DNA of 64,000 nucleotides from Microglena sp. YARC (Eukaryota; Chlorophyta; Chlorophyceae; Chlamydomonadales; Chlamydomonadaceae): NCBI GenBank assembly GCA_022414725.1, contig CM039466.1, positions 13,850,158 to 13,914,157 of the forward strand, read 5' to 3'. Shown piece by piece: positions 45,235 to 58,700 of this stretch (position 1 is its first letter; each line of letters starts with the position of its first letter). The notes under the pieces were generated by a model. It saw only the letters and a program-made list of their open reading frames with translations, ran no database searches and was not told where the DNA came from. The position numbers and the translations under genes were made by a program.

Positions 45235-45915
45235 TATTGTGCGGGTTTCCACGCTTCCCCTCTACAGATAGGCCATCCTCTGCCCTCTCCTTCCACACCC
45301 TTTGCAACTGTTTTCACACACCGCATACGATATACCACACACAGCACATACCACAAATCGCACTACCACATGCAACACCACACTATCCCTATCAACCTAA
45401 GCACACTTTACCTTGGTAATGTGCGGGTTTCCACGCTTCCCCTCTGCCCTCTCCTTCCGCACCCTTAGCAACTTTTTCACACACCGCATACAACATACCA
45501 CACACACCACAGCACATACCACACACCACACTATCCCTATCAACCTAAGCACCCCCTACCTTGGTAATGTGCGGTTTTCCACGCTTCCCCTCTGCCCTCT
45601 CCTTCCACACCCTTCGCAACTTTTTCACACACCGCATACGACATGCCACACACACCACAGCACATACCACACACAACACTATCCCTATCAACCTAGGCAC
45701 CCCCTACTTTGGTATTGTGCGGGTTTCCACGCTTCTCCTCTACAGGTAGGCCATCCTCTGCCCTCTCCTTCCACACCCTTTGCAACTGTTTTCACACACC
45801 GCATACGATATACCACACACAGCACATACCACACATCACACTACCCCTCTCAACCTAAGCACCCCCTACCTTGTTATTGTGCGGGTTTCCACACTTCCCC
45901 TCTGCAGGTGGGCCA
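45235..45915 (-). repeat. ~150-190-bp tandem repeat with exon-like segment, five units
   Basis: Units share GTGCGGGTTTCCACGCTTCC, TGCCCTCTCCTTCCACACCC and CACACCGCATACGATATACC. On the minus strand each has GGGGAAGCGTGGAAACCCGC followed by AC(A)ATTACCAAG/GTA, a plausible donor. The unit nearest 45,930 is the longest and reads MAHLQRGSVETRT. Confidence 0.6.
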
Positions 45916-46059
45916 TCCTCTGCACTCGCCATCCATGTCCTAAACAGCTGTCAAACCCTAACAGCAGGATGGCCAACAGCAGCAATGCTGACCGTGGCTG
46001 GTCCAAGGCCCTAACCATGCTCTCGCCCATCCTTGGCAACCTTCAAAAGGGTGACTGCA

Positions 46060-46154
46060 GCTGCTGCTCCTGCTTCTGTTACTTCTGCTGCTGCTTCTAC
46101 CGCTGCCGCTGCTGCTCCTGCTTCTGCTGCTTCTGCTGCTTCTGCTGCTGATGT

Positions 46155-46210
<56 letters not shown>

Positions 46211-46263
46211 TTGATGTTGATGTTGATGATGATGATTCTACCCCTGCCACTGCCGCTGCTGCC

Positions 46264-46300
<37 letters not shown>

Positions 46301-46310
46301 ATAATGCTGC
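46060..46310. repeat. (CTG/CTT)n and (GAT)n trinucleotide tracts
   Basis: CTGCTTCTGCTGCTTCTGCTGC, then about 18 GAT units with GTT interruptions, then (GCT)n. The poly-Ala, poly-Asp and poly-Ser frames on both strands are products of the trinucleotides. A poly-G run lies at 46497-46515. 46316-47230 shows no recognised gene. Confidence 0.9.
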
Positions 46311-47279
46311 CACCGCGACTTCTATGCTTACTCACTGCTTACTCAATTGATGCTCATCCAGGTAGCCACCAGGGCTAAGCCATGGCCTTCTGGTAAATGG
46401 CCCTGACGCTTTCTAGCTATACTATAGTGCTGATAGGCAGATAGTAACAACAGGCTGCAAGGCTTGCCGTGTGGTGTGTGTGTGTGGGGTGTGTGTGGGG
46501 GGGGGGGGGGGGGGGCTGTACTCTACTCTGGCGGTGCCAGGTTTCTAATAGTAGCGTAACAGCCGGTTCGCTCTTATGAGCGCAGACTCCTACCACATCG
46601 TAATCCCCGAGTCGCCGACGAGCTTGATTAATATTGTGTTATATTCGCTACCTGTGGACTTGCGAGGCTGCCGTGAATACCTATAGCATGCGCTGCGCTT
46701 AGCATCTCGCCTTCTCGATGTTATGTGGGGGTGCACAGCTGCCACATGTGTCGCAAGCGACGCGAATAAAGTGTTGGAAGCTGACGAAAACAGCAACCAA
46801 TCGCTGTCTTCGATGGAAAGAATGGATTTTCGGTGCTTAAGTAGTAGACTGAGCAAGCGGTAAGCGGGAGCCGGAGTGCGAGCGCTGCTGGTACTTTGTC
46901 GCGCTCAGGGTCGCGCTGATGTACTCTGTTGCGTACGTCGAAGAACAGAATAGAGGAGCCTCGGCGTGCTTAGGCAACGGAAAAAGTGATGACATCACTT
47001 GGTGCGAAGCTGCGCAACAGCCAACTGCCGTCATCAACATGGCCTGCTGACAGGCTGGCACCTGGCAACAAAGGTCAAACTGAGTTGTAGGAATTCGGGA
47101 CCACTGATTTCGATTTTGATATAGTAGGTATAGGTAGCATAGTAAGATAGTATAGTAAGGTAGCGTAGAAAGGTAGTATAGTAAGGACAGGCTAACTGTT
47201 TTGATTACCTGGACACCGAGCAGAACTAGGTGTAGGGGAGTCCGAGCTCCATGCCCAGACCAGGGTTGTTCAGGACGCT

Positions 47280-47540
47280 GAGTCCTGCGGCGCAGATACA
47301 ACGTCGAAGGCGGTCGAAGGGTCCGTTGCGTCCTAAGACGCAACGTGGGAAGGGTCCGTTGCGTCGCAGGACGCAGGCTATGGGTCGGTTGTGGGTTGGT
47401 TGCGTATAAGGACGCATGCATGCGCGCGTGCTATGCAGGACGCAGGCTAGACAATTGGTAGAGTCTCAGGACGCAAGCTGTAAAATTGGTTGCGTCTCGG
47501 GATTCAAGCTGCAAAATCGGTTGCGTCTCAGGACGCAGAG
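47280..47540. repeat. GGTTGCGTCTCAGGACGCA degenerate repeat
   Basis: Imperfect ~38-bp units built on GGTTGCGTC and AGGACGCAGGCT. It ends near a hAT-like MITE terminus at 47648-47681 (GCTTTGTAGTACCCTG). 47682-48300 has no recognised gene. Confidence 0.7.
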
Positions 47541-48306
47541 CTGGGGGTCCTCCTGAACAACCCTGGCCCAGACCCATCATCAGCACATGCTCAGCCCCTC
47601 CCTTAGGCAATCTACTAACCAGGGAGGCTGTTCATCCTATCGTGCTGCCGCGCGCGCTTTGTAGTACCCTGGATGTAAGTTGCGAATTGCAACTGAATCG
47701 CTACTGACATGTGACTAGGCTGATTTTTGATGGAGTCAGGATGTGAGTTGCGAATGAATCTCAACTGACGTGTGACTTCAAGCTAACTGATGTGTGACTT
47801 CAAGCCAACTGACGTCTGATTTCAAGCCTCAAGAAGAGTTGTCGGAAGTAGTTGGGATAAGTTGGGGATATATTAGGGGTCCTGTGTGTGTATGTGTGTT
47901 AACGAGTGTGTATGTGTGTTTTTGTGCATATGTGAGAGTATATGTTTGTGGGGGTGGGGTCGGGAGTAGTTGGGATAAGTTGGAATCAATTGACCCAGCC
48001 TGAGGGCATGACTTGGGAAGCGGTCCACCACCTAGGAGTGTGTGTGTGACCGATATGCGGTAAAGCCTACATTGTACAGTGAACTCAGGGACTGCGATAC
48101 TCGTGAGGTCAATACTCTTACAGAGGTAAAAAGATAAGCCGCAATATGAACTAGCGAATACTAAGAAAGGTGGCGGTACAGACAGTACTGCTACTGTAGT
48201 GCACATGGGGGTAGGCGTCCCCTACAACTATCAGACTAGCGGTACAAAGCCCCGGGGGACTTAGATCGTGAGTGCACTTGACCACTTGTGGTACACCACA
48301 TAAGTA

Positions 48307-48452
48307 GGGACCGGCAAATCATATGTTGCTGAACAAAGACAAGTATGATAACATATGATATCATACAAATATCATATGATTTAATATCATATGATATGAT
48401 GCCGTAGGCCAAAGTTACCGAGTCAGACCGACGACATGATATCATATGATAC
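48307..48452. mobile_element. Truncated copy of the TA-flanked MITE
   Basis: Begins GGGACCGGCA after a TA and contains the ATATGATATCAT palindromes and an internal segment shared with the 61198 copy (AAAGTTACC near 48413). The second terminal repeat is not recognisable. Confidence 0.55.
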
Positions 48453-48578
48453 CACAGGAGGTGTCAAGGCCTCAAAAAAATTCATTCTCCCGATTGATTT
48501 TTTCTGATAATGGGGCTGTAATCGCATGTATCATTGCGATATTATGAGACATTTTTTCAGGTCATTCTGAGCACCTCA

Positions 48579-48579
<1 letters not shown>

Positions 48580-48610
<31 letters not shown>

Positions 48611-49135
48611 GTCAGCCCTCCTCAGGTTTTTTTCTAACTTTTTACTCAGACCTCCAAATGGCATTCTGAGACCACCCTTGAGTAGGCCTTGGTAAGGGCA
48701 GTCCATTGGCACCACTTTCGACCTTATGCAATAAGTATCTACCCCTTGGGTGGGTGAATGCAATAAGTATCTACCCCTTGGGTGGGTGGGTGAATGGGGT
48801 CAGCCTTCCTCAGTTGCTTTCTAACTTTTTACTCAGACCTCCAAGCAAATGACATTCTGAGACCACCTATGAGTAGGCCTTGGCAAGAGCAGTCCATTGG
48901 CACCACTTTGGACCTTATGCAATAAGTATCTACCCCTTGGGTGGGTGGGTGAATGGGGTCAGCCTTCCTCAGTTGCTTTCTAACTTTTTACTCAGACCTC
49001 CAAGCAAATGACATTCTGAGACCACCCATGAGTAGGCCTTGGCAAGAGCAGTCCATTGGCACCACTTTGGACCTTATGCAATAAGTATCTACCCCTTGGG
49101 TGGGTGGGTGGGTGGGTGGGTTGTTGGGTGAATGG
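48580..49135. repeat. ~180-bp tandem repeat, three units, flanked by poly-G
   Basis: Units contain TTTTTACTCAGACCTCCAA, ACATTCTGAGACCACC, TCCATTGGCACCACTTT and CTACCCCTTGGGTGGGTG. A related fragment, inverted, is at 7250-7320. Poly-G tracts at 48581-48610 and 49268-49287. Confidence 0.85.
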
Positions 49136-49392
49136 GGTTGAAAAACTGAATTTTGACTATCAGACAATCCCTGTGTGGGAATTCCGAGGATGCCATTATG
49201 TAAGCCGTACTGTAAACCCCCACAATCCATATCTAAGTTTTTTAAAAAGGGGGTATTTTGATTTAAAGGGGGGGGGGGGGGGGGGGGTCAGCCCCTCAGG
49301 GTTTTTAGGGGATAGGTGTCCCCCCTTTTTTTTTTTTTATACTCCTGGATACCATATTGTTTATCCCTACATATAAGTCATACTATAACATA

Positions 49393-49490
49393 ACTATATG
49401 TACACTAGCACATAACTATATGTACACTAGCACATAACTATATGTACACTAGCACATAACTATATGTACACTAGCACATAACTATATGTG
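49393..49490. repeat. ~22-bp minisatellite
   Basis: Four to five copies of ACATAACTATATGTACACTA plus GC. 49640-49696 is a (CAT)n microsatellite. Confidence 0.85.
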
Positions 49491-49650
49491 CTAGCGTAAG
49501 GCAATAGCAGTGCGCATAGGGCACATGCTTCTGGATGAATAAACACTATGTGGGTTTTAGACCCGAAGGATGGTGCAGAAAGTAGTTGTAGCACAATTGT
49601 GTTTGATAACGTACTCTAATGTGTAAAGTGTTCATCATCATAAATTTCAC

Positions 49651-49697
<47 letters not shown>

Positions 49698-49710
49698 ACA
49701 ACTTCCAGTA

Positions 49711-49774
49711 CTATCGGGCAGCAGGAGGCGGGGCCACGCAGCCAGGAGGAACAACATCCAGATCGTATATTGGC
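49711..49774 (-). CDS. Final exon: proline-rich tail and stop
   Basis: 64 bp, acceptor GTCTGCAG. One base completes the codon left by the exon at 50997, then PIYDLDVVPPGCVAPPPAAR and TAG. The phase match supports this as the true end. Confidence 0.5.
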
Positions 49775-52700
49775 CTGCAGACAGGAGAAATGAAAATAAG
49801 TGTGAGCTGCCACATGACATGAGTTTCAGGGGGAGACGTGCTTGTAAAGGTGATTGGCATTTTAGGTGTAGCTGGTGGCGGCCATTGTGCTAGGAGGATG
49901 GAGGCTGCTGCTGACATGGGCTAACAATTGTGGCGCCTTAAAATTGAAGATAAAATTTACAATTTATATGGAGCATTAAAATTAAAGATATCATTAAAAA
50001 ATGTATGGCGTCTTAAAATCGAAGATATCATAAAAAAATGTAAGGGGCCTTACACTTGACTAGCATCTGAGTCCGTCGTACCGACGGGAGGACCCCCGTG
50101 GCCACGTCAGCGACAGGTCTCGGAAAATCGAGATCCGAAACCACTGAAACCAAAAGCCCAACTGCCTGGGCCAAAAGCGGCTTAACCCGTGACGGACAGC
50201 GCGTTATTATAAATAGGACTAGCATCTGAGGCCGTCGTACCGACGGGAGGACCACCCCCGTGGCCACGTCAGCGACAGGTCTCGGAAAATCGAGATCCGA
50301 GACTCGCTGCCACATGGGCGACAGGTCGGCAAGATATGGAACCAAAACCCCAAGTGGCTGGGCCAAAAGGGGTCGAACACGCGCCAGGCACGCGCTAAAC
50401 CTCGGACAGACATGCTACTTTATACTGACAAGCATCTGAGCCCGTCGTACCGACGGGAGGACCTCCGTGGCCACGTCAGCGACAGGTCACGGAAAATCGA
50501 GATCCGAAACCACTAAAACCAAAAGCCCAACTGCCTGGGCCAAAAGGGCTAAACCATATCACGGCCGCGCTACTTTGTATAATAAGACTAGCATCTGAGC
50601 CCGTCGTACCCACTGGAGGACCACCCCCGTGGCCACACCAGCGACAGGTCTCGGAAAATCGAGATCCGAGACTCGCTGCCACCTGGGCGACAGGTCGGTA
50701 AGATATGGAACCAAAACCCCAAGTGGCTAGGCCAAAAGGGGTCGAACACGCGCCGGGCACGCGCTAAACCTCGGACGGACATGCTACTTTATATATACTG
50801 ATGATATCATTTCAGTTTTTTGTGACGCCTTAAAATTGAAGATCTTGTTTCATTTTTTTGTGGTGCCTTACACTTGAAGAAATTGTTTTCAAAAAAGTTG
50901 TGGAGCCTTACACTTGAATATATAATTTCAAAAGGTGGTGCATCACACTTACTCATCATCACAATTATTCATTCATCAGCTTATCAACCCACTTACTCAT
51001 CGTCACAATTCTTGATCAGCTCCCCTAATTCACAGAACCTGTACTGGATGCATTCCTCATCATTGAGGCAATCAATCTGGCAGTCACAGATGTTGTCCAC
51101 GCTGACTTTATCATCAATTACGCCCGAGGAGTCGGTTGAGTACTTTGGATTGTAGAAATAGCAGTTGGTGGCTGGAGGGTGAGCAGGTAGGCAGGAAAGC
51201 TTAGTGTTAGATCATGGTAAAAACAGAAAGTTAAATGTAAAAAATGGAAAAAGGTAAAAAAAACAAAAACGTGAATGTAAAAAAAAATGTTAAAATGTAA
51301 AAAAAGAAGATAAAATCAGTTACTGTGGCAATCTGATCGGACAGATGACATGGTATGTGCAAGCATGGCATGGCAGCTTCGGCTAAACGGTGACGCTGGT
51401 TTGCATGGCTCCTTTCCTTGTTGTTCTCAAGAGCTCGCCGTGCTCACTGATGAGTGGCAGTGTTCGTTGCCCATCTGGCATCTAAAATTTATTGCTGGTG
51501 CGGCATCATGGTGGTCTCAAGAAGCAACAAGTTGTAGACAATGAGCCATGTGTGCTTAAGTTTGCAAAGAACCAAACAAATTCGACGAAGGATTGAAACA
51601 CCTTGGATTTCCTTTGAGGCATGATGTAGAAGGAAGATCTTGACAGCGAAACAATTGTGGCGTGTGAAAGGTAGGGCTTTGTGGAAACTGTAGTGTGAGA
51701 AATGAAGTATTCAGGAGCGCGGCTCAGATTCGAACAGTCGCGATCAAAGTCGAATACCCCAAAACCCCAGGGCGAAGCCAGGAGTAGCCGTGCACCGCGA
51801 ATTCAAATAGTAACCTGATCTCTGCCGGTATTTAATCTAAAGCCTCGCAATAGATCAGCATAAGAAGTGCTCAACCTTGCGAAAGCTATCAGATTTTGCT
51901 ATATTTTCTAGTCCCCACCACCATCCCTCTATCCCACAGGAGTATTGTTGAACCCTACCTAGATGTCCAGAAGACACTCGCAGCCTGTATTGTTCAACAA
52001 TAACGCATTTCTCGAGTGTGAGAGTATATCTTCAGAAGCTACCAGAGCCTCCCAGGGGGAGCAACTCTGTTATTATTTGATAATAGCGACTTTTTTGGTA
52101 GTAGCCCAAAGACAGACTTGAAAGGTCTGGAGCTTACAAGCTAGATGGTGCAGTCTATTTATTGGAATTATAAATACACACACACACATACACACACACA
52201 TGCACAAATACACACACACACACACATACACACACACATGGTGCAGTCTATTCATTTGTTTAAAGGTAATAGCCCAAGGACAGAAAAGGCAATCAAAATA
52301 GGATCTGATCCAAACCCTAAAACAAGGGAACATGGATCACATCCCATGATTAAAGCCTTTCAGTGCCAGCTCATACCTAAATAAATTTATGTACTGCACC
52401 TGTACCAAAAGAGGCCCCATTTGAAGATCGCCGGACCTCTCGGGCCCTGACTCAATGTCCAGCAGCAGGCCCCTTAACTCATGCAATATCAAGTTACTAA
52501 CAATGATGAAGCCTGCAAGTGCTTATTTCCTAAACCCTGAGTGCTTATTTCCTAAACCCTGAATACTTTGTATTCAGGAAATGAAAAGCTACTGTAAAAG
52601 AAATTTGAGTCAACCTCCTGAATGGGAGTAATGCGGAGAAGCGCAGTGAAGCGCAGAGAAGTGGTACAGAATGGAATAGTGTGGTGGAGAAGCTGCGCTG

Positions 52701-55700
52701 GCAAAGTTTGTAAAGTGAAGTTTGAAGTCTGAAGTATATTGTACAGAGTGGTTTTGGAGACCTTCACGATAAGATCCCGGTCCGGTCCGGACCACTGGCT
52801 GGACCGCTGGGCGATAGTATCCTGTATGTTTATATGTATATGTATATATGTATGTACTTGTGTATCTATGTGCGTATATATTTATGTATATTTTTATTTG
52901 TGTCTCTATGTATTTGTGTATGTATGCATTTGTGTATGTGTGTATTTGTGTATGCTGCAAGCAATAGACTGCAAATTATCTCAAAATATTTTATATCCCT
53001 TCCCTTTATTTATTTATATTTATTTATATTTATGTATATCCCTTCCCTTAATTTATTTATATTTATTTATAACCCTTCCCTTTATTTATTTATGTATGTT
53101 TGTATGTTTGTATGCTGCACGAAATAGACTGCAAATTATCTCAAATTATTTTATATCCCTTACCTTTCCTTTTACCTCCCCCTTGATACTTTTCCCTCCC
53201 CTCCCCCCACCCCCACTGAACACATTGAATCCAAACTATTATAAACACATTGAATCCAAACTATTATAAACACATTGAATCCAAACTATTATAAACACAT
53301 TGAATCCAAACTATTATAAACACATTGAATCCAAACTATTATAAACACATTGAATCCAAACTATTATAAACACATTGAATCCAAACTATTATAATCACAT
53401 TGAATCCAAACTATTATAAACACATTGCATCCAAACTATTATAAACACATTGAATCCAAACTATAATAAACACATTGAATCCAAACTATTATAAACACAT
53501 TGAATCCAAACTATTATAAACACATTGAATCCAAACTATTATAAACACATTGAATCCAAACTATTATAAACACATTGAATCCAAACTATTATAATCACAT
53601 TGAATCCAAACTATTATAAACACATTGAATCCAAACTATTATAAACACATTGAATCCAAACTATTATAAACACATTGAATCCAAATTATTATAAACACAT
53701 TGAATCCAAACTATTATAAACACATTGAATCCAAACTATTATAAACACATTGAATCCAAACTATTATAAACACATTGAATCCAAACTATTATAAACACAT
53801 TGAATCCAAACTATTATAAACACATTGAATCCAAACTATTATAAACACATTGAATCCAAACTATTATAAACACATTGAATCCAAACTATTATAAACACAT
53901 TGAATCCAAACTATTATAAACACATTGAATCCAAACTATTATAAACACATTGAATCCAAACTATTATAAACACATTGAATCCAAACTATTATAAACACAT
54001 TGAATCCAAACTATTATAAACACATTGAATCCAAACTATTATAAACACATTGAATCCAAACTATTATAAACACATTGAATCCAAACTATTATAAACACAT
54101 TGAATCCAAATTATTATAAACACATTGAATCCAAACTATTATAACACATTGAATCCAAACTATTATAAACACATTGAATCCAAACTTATTATAATCACAT
54201 TGAATCCATCCACTATTATAAACACATTGAATCCAAACTATTATAATCACATTGAATCCAAACTATTATAAACACATTGAATCCAAACTATTATAAACAC
54301 ATTGAATCCAAACTATTATAAACACATTGAATCCAAACTATTATAAACACATTGAATCCAAACTATTACAAACACAATGAATCCAAACTATTATGAACAC
54401 ATTAATTCCAAACTAGTATACGCACATTGAATCCACACTATTATAAAACATTGAATCCAAACTATTATAAACACATTGAATCAAACTATTGTAAAACATT
54501 GAATCCAAACTATTATAAACACATTGAATTCAAACTAAAAAGGCTGGAGTGCAGGTAGGCAGCAAGGAGTCCTTCATATAGAGATTTTGTTTGTGTATTT
54601 TGTCAGTGAGAGATCACACCCACACTCACCCACACACTTTATCTGGGCCTGTCTATCTCTCTCTGAGAGGGCCTGGGCCATAGCCATTTGAGTCCATCAC
54701 GCTTCTTTGTGTCAACTAGTACTCCTACTCCTACTCCTACTCCTACTCCTACTCCTACTCCTACTCCTACTGCTGCTACTACTCATAAAGTGTGTACTTA
54801 CTTGGTGGGGTGGGGGTGGGGGTGGGGGTGGAGGGGGTGGGGGCGAGTCGATGCAGACAGTCGTGGAGGTGTAGTTACTGAAGGTGCTGGAGGTCAGGGT
54901 GCCAGATGTTGGGAACATGAGAGATCCGCCATTGCTCATGATCCAGGTCATTGTGCCTGTCCATTCCAGATCGGTGTTGTTGAGAATAGCTTGGATTAAG
55001 GAGAAAGTGCATGTTTGGCCTTCTACATCACAGTAGAAGTCGGTTTTTGCCGTCTCATCAGTGGTTGTTGACATGGAAAAAGAGTTGGTGTGGGTAGTTC
55101 CAGTGGCCTCGGAGGTTGTCTTTGTCGCCTGACCACTTGGGGAAAAGGAGCCGATAGGGACTGGGATCTTGAATGAGCAACCCTCCTGACTTGCATAAGC
55201 AATCGTGTTGGTAATGGTTGTAGAAGTGGACCATGATGCATCATAGCCTGTGGTCATACTTCCGCTCAATTGAACGGCACGTTCATCTGGAGGTGGGCAG
55301 TCTGTATCGGTATCTGTTGTAATGGAGCCTGCGAAAGGTTGGGTGCCAGAAGTTGGGTACACCACATTGCCCAGCTCCCCGGAAACAATGGTGTCGTAGA
55401 ACACGCCCCCGATGGCGAATATCATGTCAACATCGTCATTGTGGATCCAAGTGCCCTCCACACCACACAGCAGGCCTGAGCCAACAGCTGACGGAATCCA
55501 TTTGTTGCTGTTGTAATGGTCACCCTTCCAAGTAAGGCTGCTTCCAGAGTTCAATATAACCTCGACTCCACTGAGCTGGCTGCTAGAGGGGTTGTTGTTG
55601 TCTCGCGTCTGTACTTGGAATGCGGTGATGTAATCAACCGGGGTAGTAGCACCAACTTTGCCCATCAAGCTTATCGATGGCTGATGACCCACGCCTCCCG

Positions 55701-58700
55701 GAGAATCAGAACCGCTTTTGGATCCAACAACAAAGCTGTCCCCACTGTTGTATGTGAATCCCAAGCCTTGGATCACAGTATCATCCCCACTGTCAAAGTA
55801 GTAGAACACTACTTCCGTCACAAAGTCTCCAGAGGTGCAGCCTGAGATATGGCTGACATTGTTCATGCCGGAGGCTGCGTTGGTGCGTTGGTGCTGCTGC
55901 TGTTTGTATGTATCAGGGTACTTCCATTGAACAAATTGGCTAGCGCTTTAGCGCACTTGAAAAAATAAAAACTGCACTTTGTAGTGCAAAAAGCTTGTTT
56001 TCGCCCACCATGCACGTTGTTGTTGTGTAGTTGTACAAGGGGTTAGGTAAGCCCGGGAAGTCCCAGCAGGGTAGTGCAGTGAGAGGGGGTGTGATGCCGT
56101 ATATGCGCTGCCTGTCAGCGCCCTTGCACTTGCTCTCGATAATGTTCCCTAGAAGGTAGTCCTGGAAGGAGCCATTCATTCTGACTCCGGAGATACACAC
56201 ACTTCCAGGTTGCATGGCAAAGACATGGAGCCTACCACCCAGATCACGGCGTCGATTCCTTGCAGCCTTCAAGCAATCCTTCTTGATCATAGTGCCTCCT
56301 CCCTTCTCTTGGTGCTCCACAGGAGCCTCGAACAGGCCCACAGAAGAATTGGCTACCATCAAACTGTGCATGTAATGCAGTAGAAGTTTGTGAGTTGAGC
56401 TGAGCGTTGAGTTGAGTTGAGTTGAGTTGATTGTGAAGTGTGAGTGTGATGAATTGTGAGTTGAGTTGAGTTAATTGTGAAGTGTGAGTGTGATGAAGTG
56501 TGAGTGTGATGAAGTGTGAGTTGAGTTGAGTTGATTGTGAAGTGTGAGTGTAATGAAGTGTGAGTTGAGTTGAGTGCGAATTGTGAGTTGAGTTGAGTGA
56601 GAAGTGTGAGTTGAGTGTGAGTTGTAGTGTGAGTCGCATGCAGCTGGAGGAAGGTGGTGCTACGAATAGCTTGAGAGGGATTTTGAGAGAGAATAGATTT
56701 GGGTGCATAACAGGTCAGATAGATATTTTGTTAAGGTGTGGGAAAGGATAGCTACATATATCAGGATGTATGCCAGCTACAGCAAAGATGTCGGTAAAGA
56801 TGTCAGCTACATAGGATAGCTACATATGCCAGGCAATATTTTTTTTAAGCCCGATTAATCGGGCACGCCTGATGATAAATGTTTATTTCAGTTTTGGTCC
56901 ATCGGGCTCCCAGGTGTGGGTAATGTTTTCGGATTTCAGATATCTGGGTGGAGCATCGGGCGTGCCATATACTTAATGTTTACGTCTGTCAGATGCCTGG
57001 CTGGAGCATCGCGCGTGCCATGTACTTCATGTTTCAAGCTTTCGGATGCTTGGGTGGAGCAGTGCGCGTGCCAGATACTTAATGTTTCTGGCTTTCGGAT
57101 GCTTGGGTGGAGCAGCGCGCAGGTCACCACTAGGTCTTGGTGACGTGGCCACGTGGGTGACAGGGACGATGGACGGTCGATATTCAAAAAAGCCTGCCAG
57201 GGCGACCACGTTTGAAAATAATAACTGCCTTGGCCCAGATGCCTAGGGCTGTCAAATAAGGGTTATAGCAGCCCTTGCGTATAGAGATTCAACCCCACTT
57301 CGGCCTCACAAATCCAAGTATCCCAGATTTGTGTACCATTTGGTAACCAAGATATTTATAATTGAGGTCGATGCAACACAGTAATCATTTACACAGCAAA
57401 TTTGACAGCCCGATTTTTATGTAACCATTTGTAAGCAATATCAGGCGTGCCAGATACTTAATGTTTGTGCTTTTCTAAACCTACACCTAAGTATATGGCT
57501 GCCATATACTTAATGTTTCCGTCCCACCAAAGTCTACACCTGGGTATATGGCTGCCATTTACTTAATGTTTTCGTCCCACCAAAGTCTACACCTGGGTAT
57601 ATGGCTGCCATATACTTAATGTTTCCGTCCCACCAAAGTCTACACCTGGGTATATGGCTGCCATATACTTAATGTTTCTGCCCCACCAAAGTCTACACCT
57701 GGGTATATGGCTGCCATATACTTAAATTGTATGCCCAATTCCTTATCACCTGGGTATATGGCTGACATATACTTAAATTGTATGCCCAATTCCTTATCAC
57801 TGATGCCAGGAGACATGTCAGCTACAGATGTCTGGATATGCATTATAGGGCTTGGGAAGCTGGATTGATTTATGATTTGTATGTTTAAAATTATTTTGTA
57901 GAATGCAAAAACAAATATACCCACGCCACGTACATGCTGCTGAGGTGATCAATAAAAAAAGAAAAAAAAGAATACAAAAACAAATGACCCAGACTAGATA
58001 ATAAAAAGAATACACAAATAAATAACATATATAACCGTATATAATACAAACATAAATAATACATCTAATACAAAAATAAATAATAAATAGAATGCAAAAC
58101 AAATGTACCCACACTAAATAATGAAAAGAATACACAAATAAATAATACATATAATACAAAATAGATAACTATTCTAATACAAAAATAAATGATATATATG
58201 ATACTTGAGCAAATGTACCCACAATTCATACATGCTGCTGAGGTGGTCAATACAAAAATAAATAATAAATAGAATGCAAAACAAATGTACACACACTTAT
58301 TAATAAAAAGAATACACAAATAAATAATATAGATAATACAAAATAGATAACTATTATAATACAAAAATAAATGATACATATGATACTTAAACAAATGTAC
58401 CCACAATTCATACATGCTGCTGAGGTGGTCAATACAAAAATAAATAATACATAGAAAATTAAAACAAATTTAATCGCATGAAATAATACATATAATACAA
58501 AAATACATTATACATAGAATACAAACATAAATAATCAATAGGCAGTAAATATAATACACAAATGAATAATACATATACTGCAAAAACATATAATACATAT
58601 AATACATATAATACATATAATGCAAATGTATCCACACTACATACATGCTGTTGAGGTGATCAATCAATATTTCAATTCTGCTTTCTACTTGTCCAGTGGG

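Noticed and set aside
46033..46350. Ala/Asp-rich ORFs on both strands
   Set aside because: Trinucleotide microsatellites give open frames on both strands at once.
53218..54535. CRISPR-like array of 25-bp direct repeats
   Set aside because: There are no spacers between repeats, and the window is eukaryotic. It is a minisatellite.
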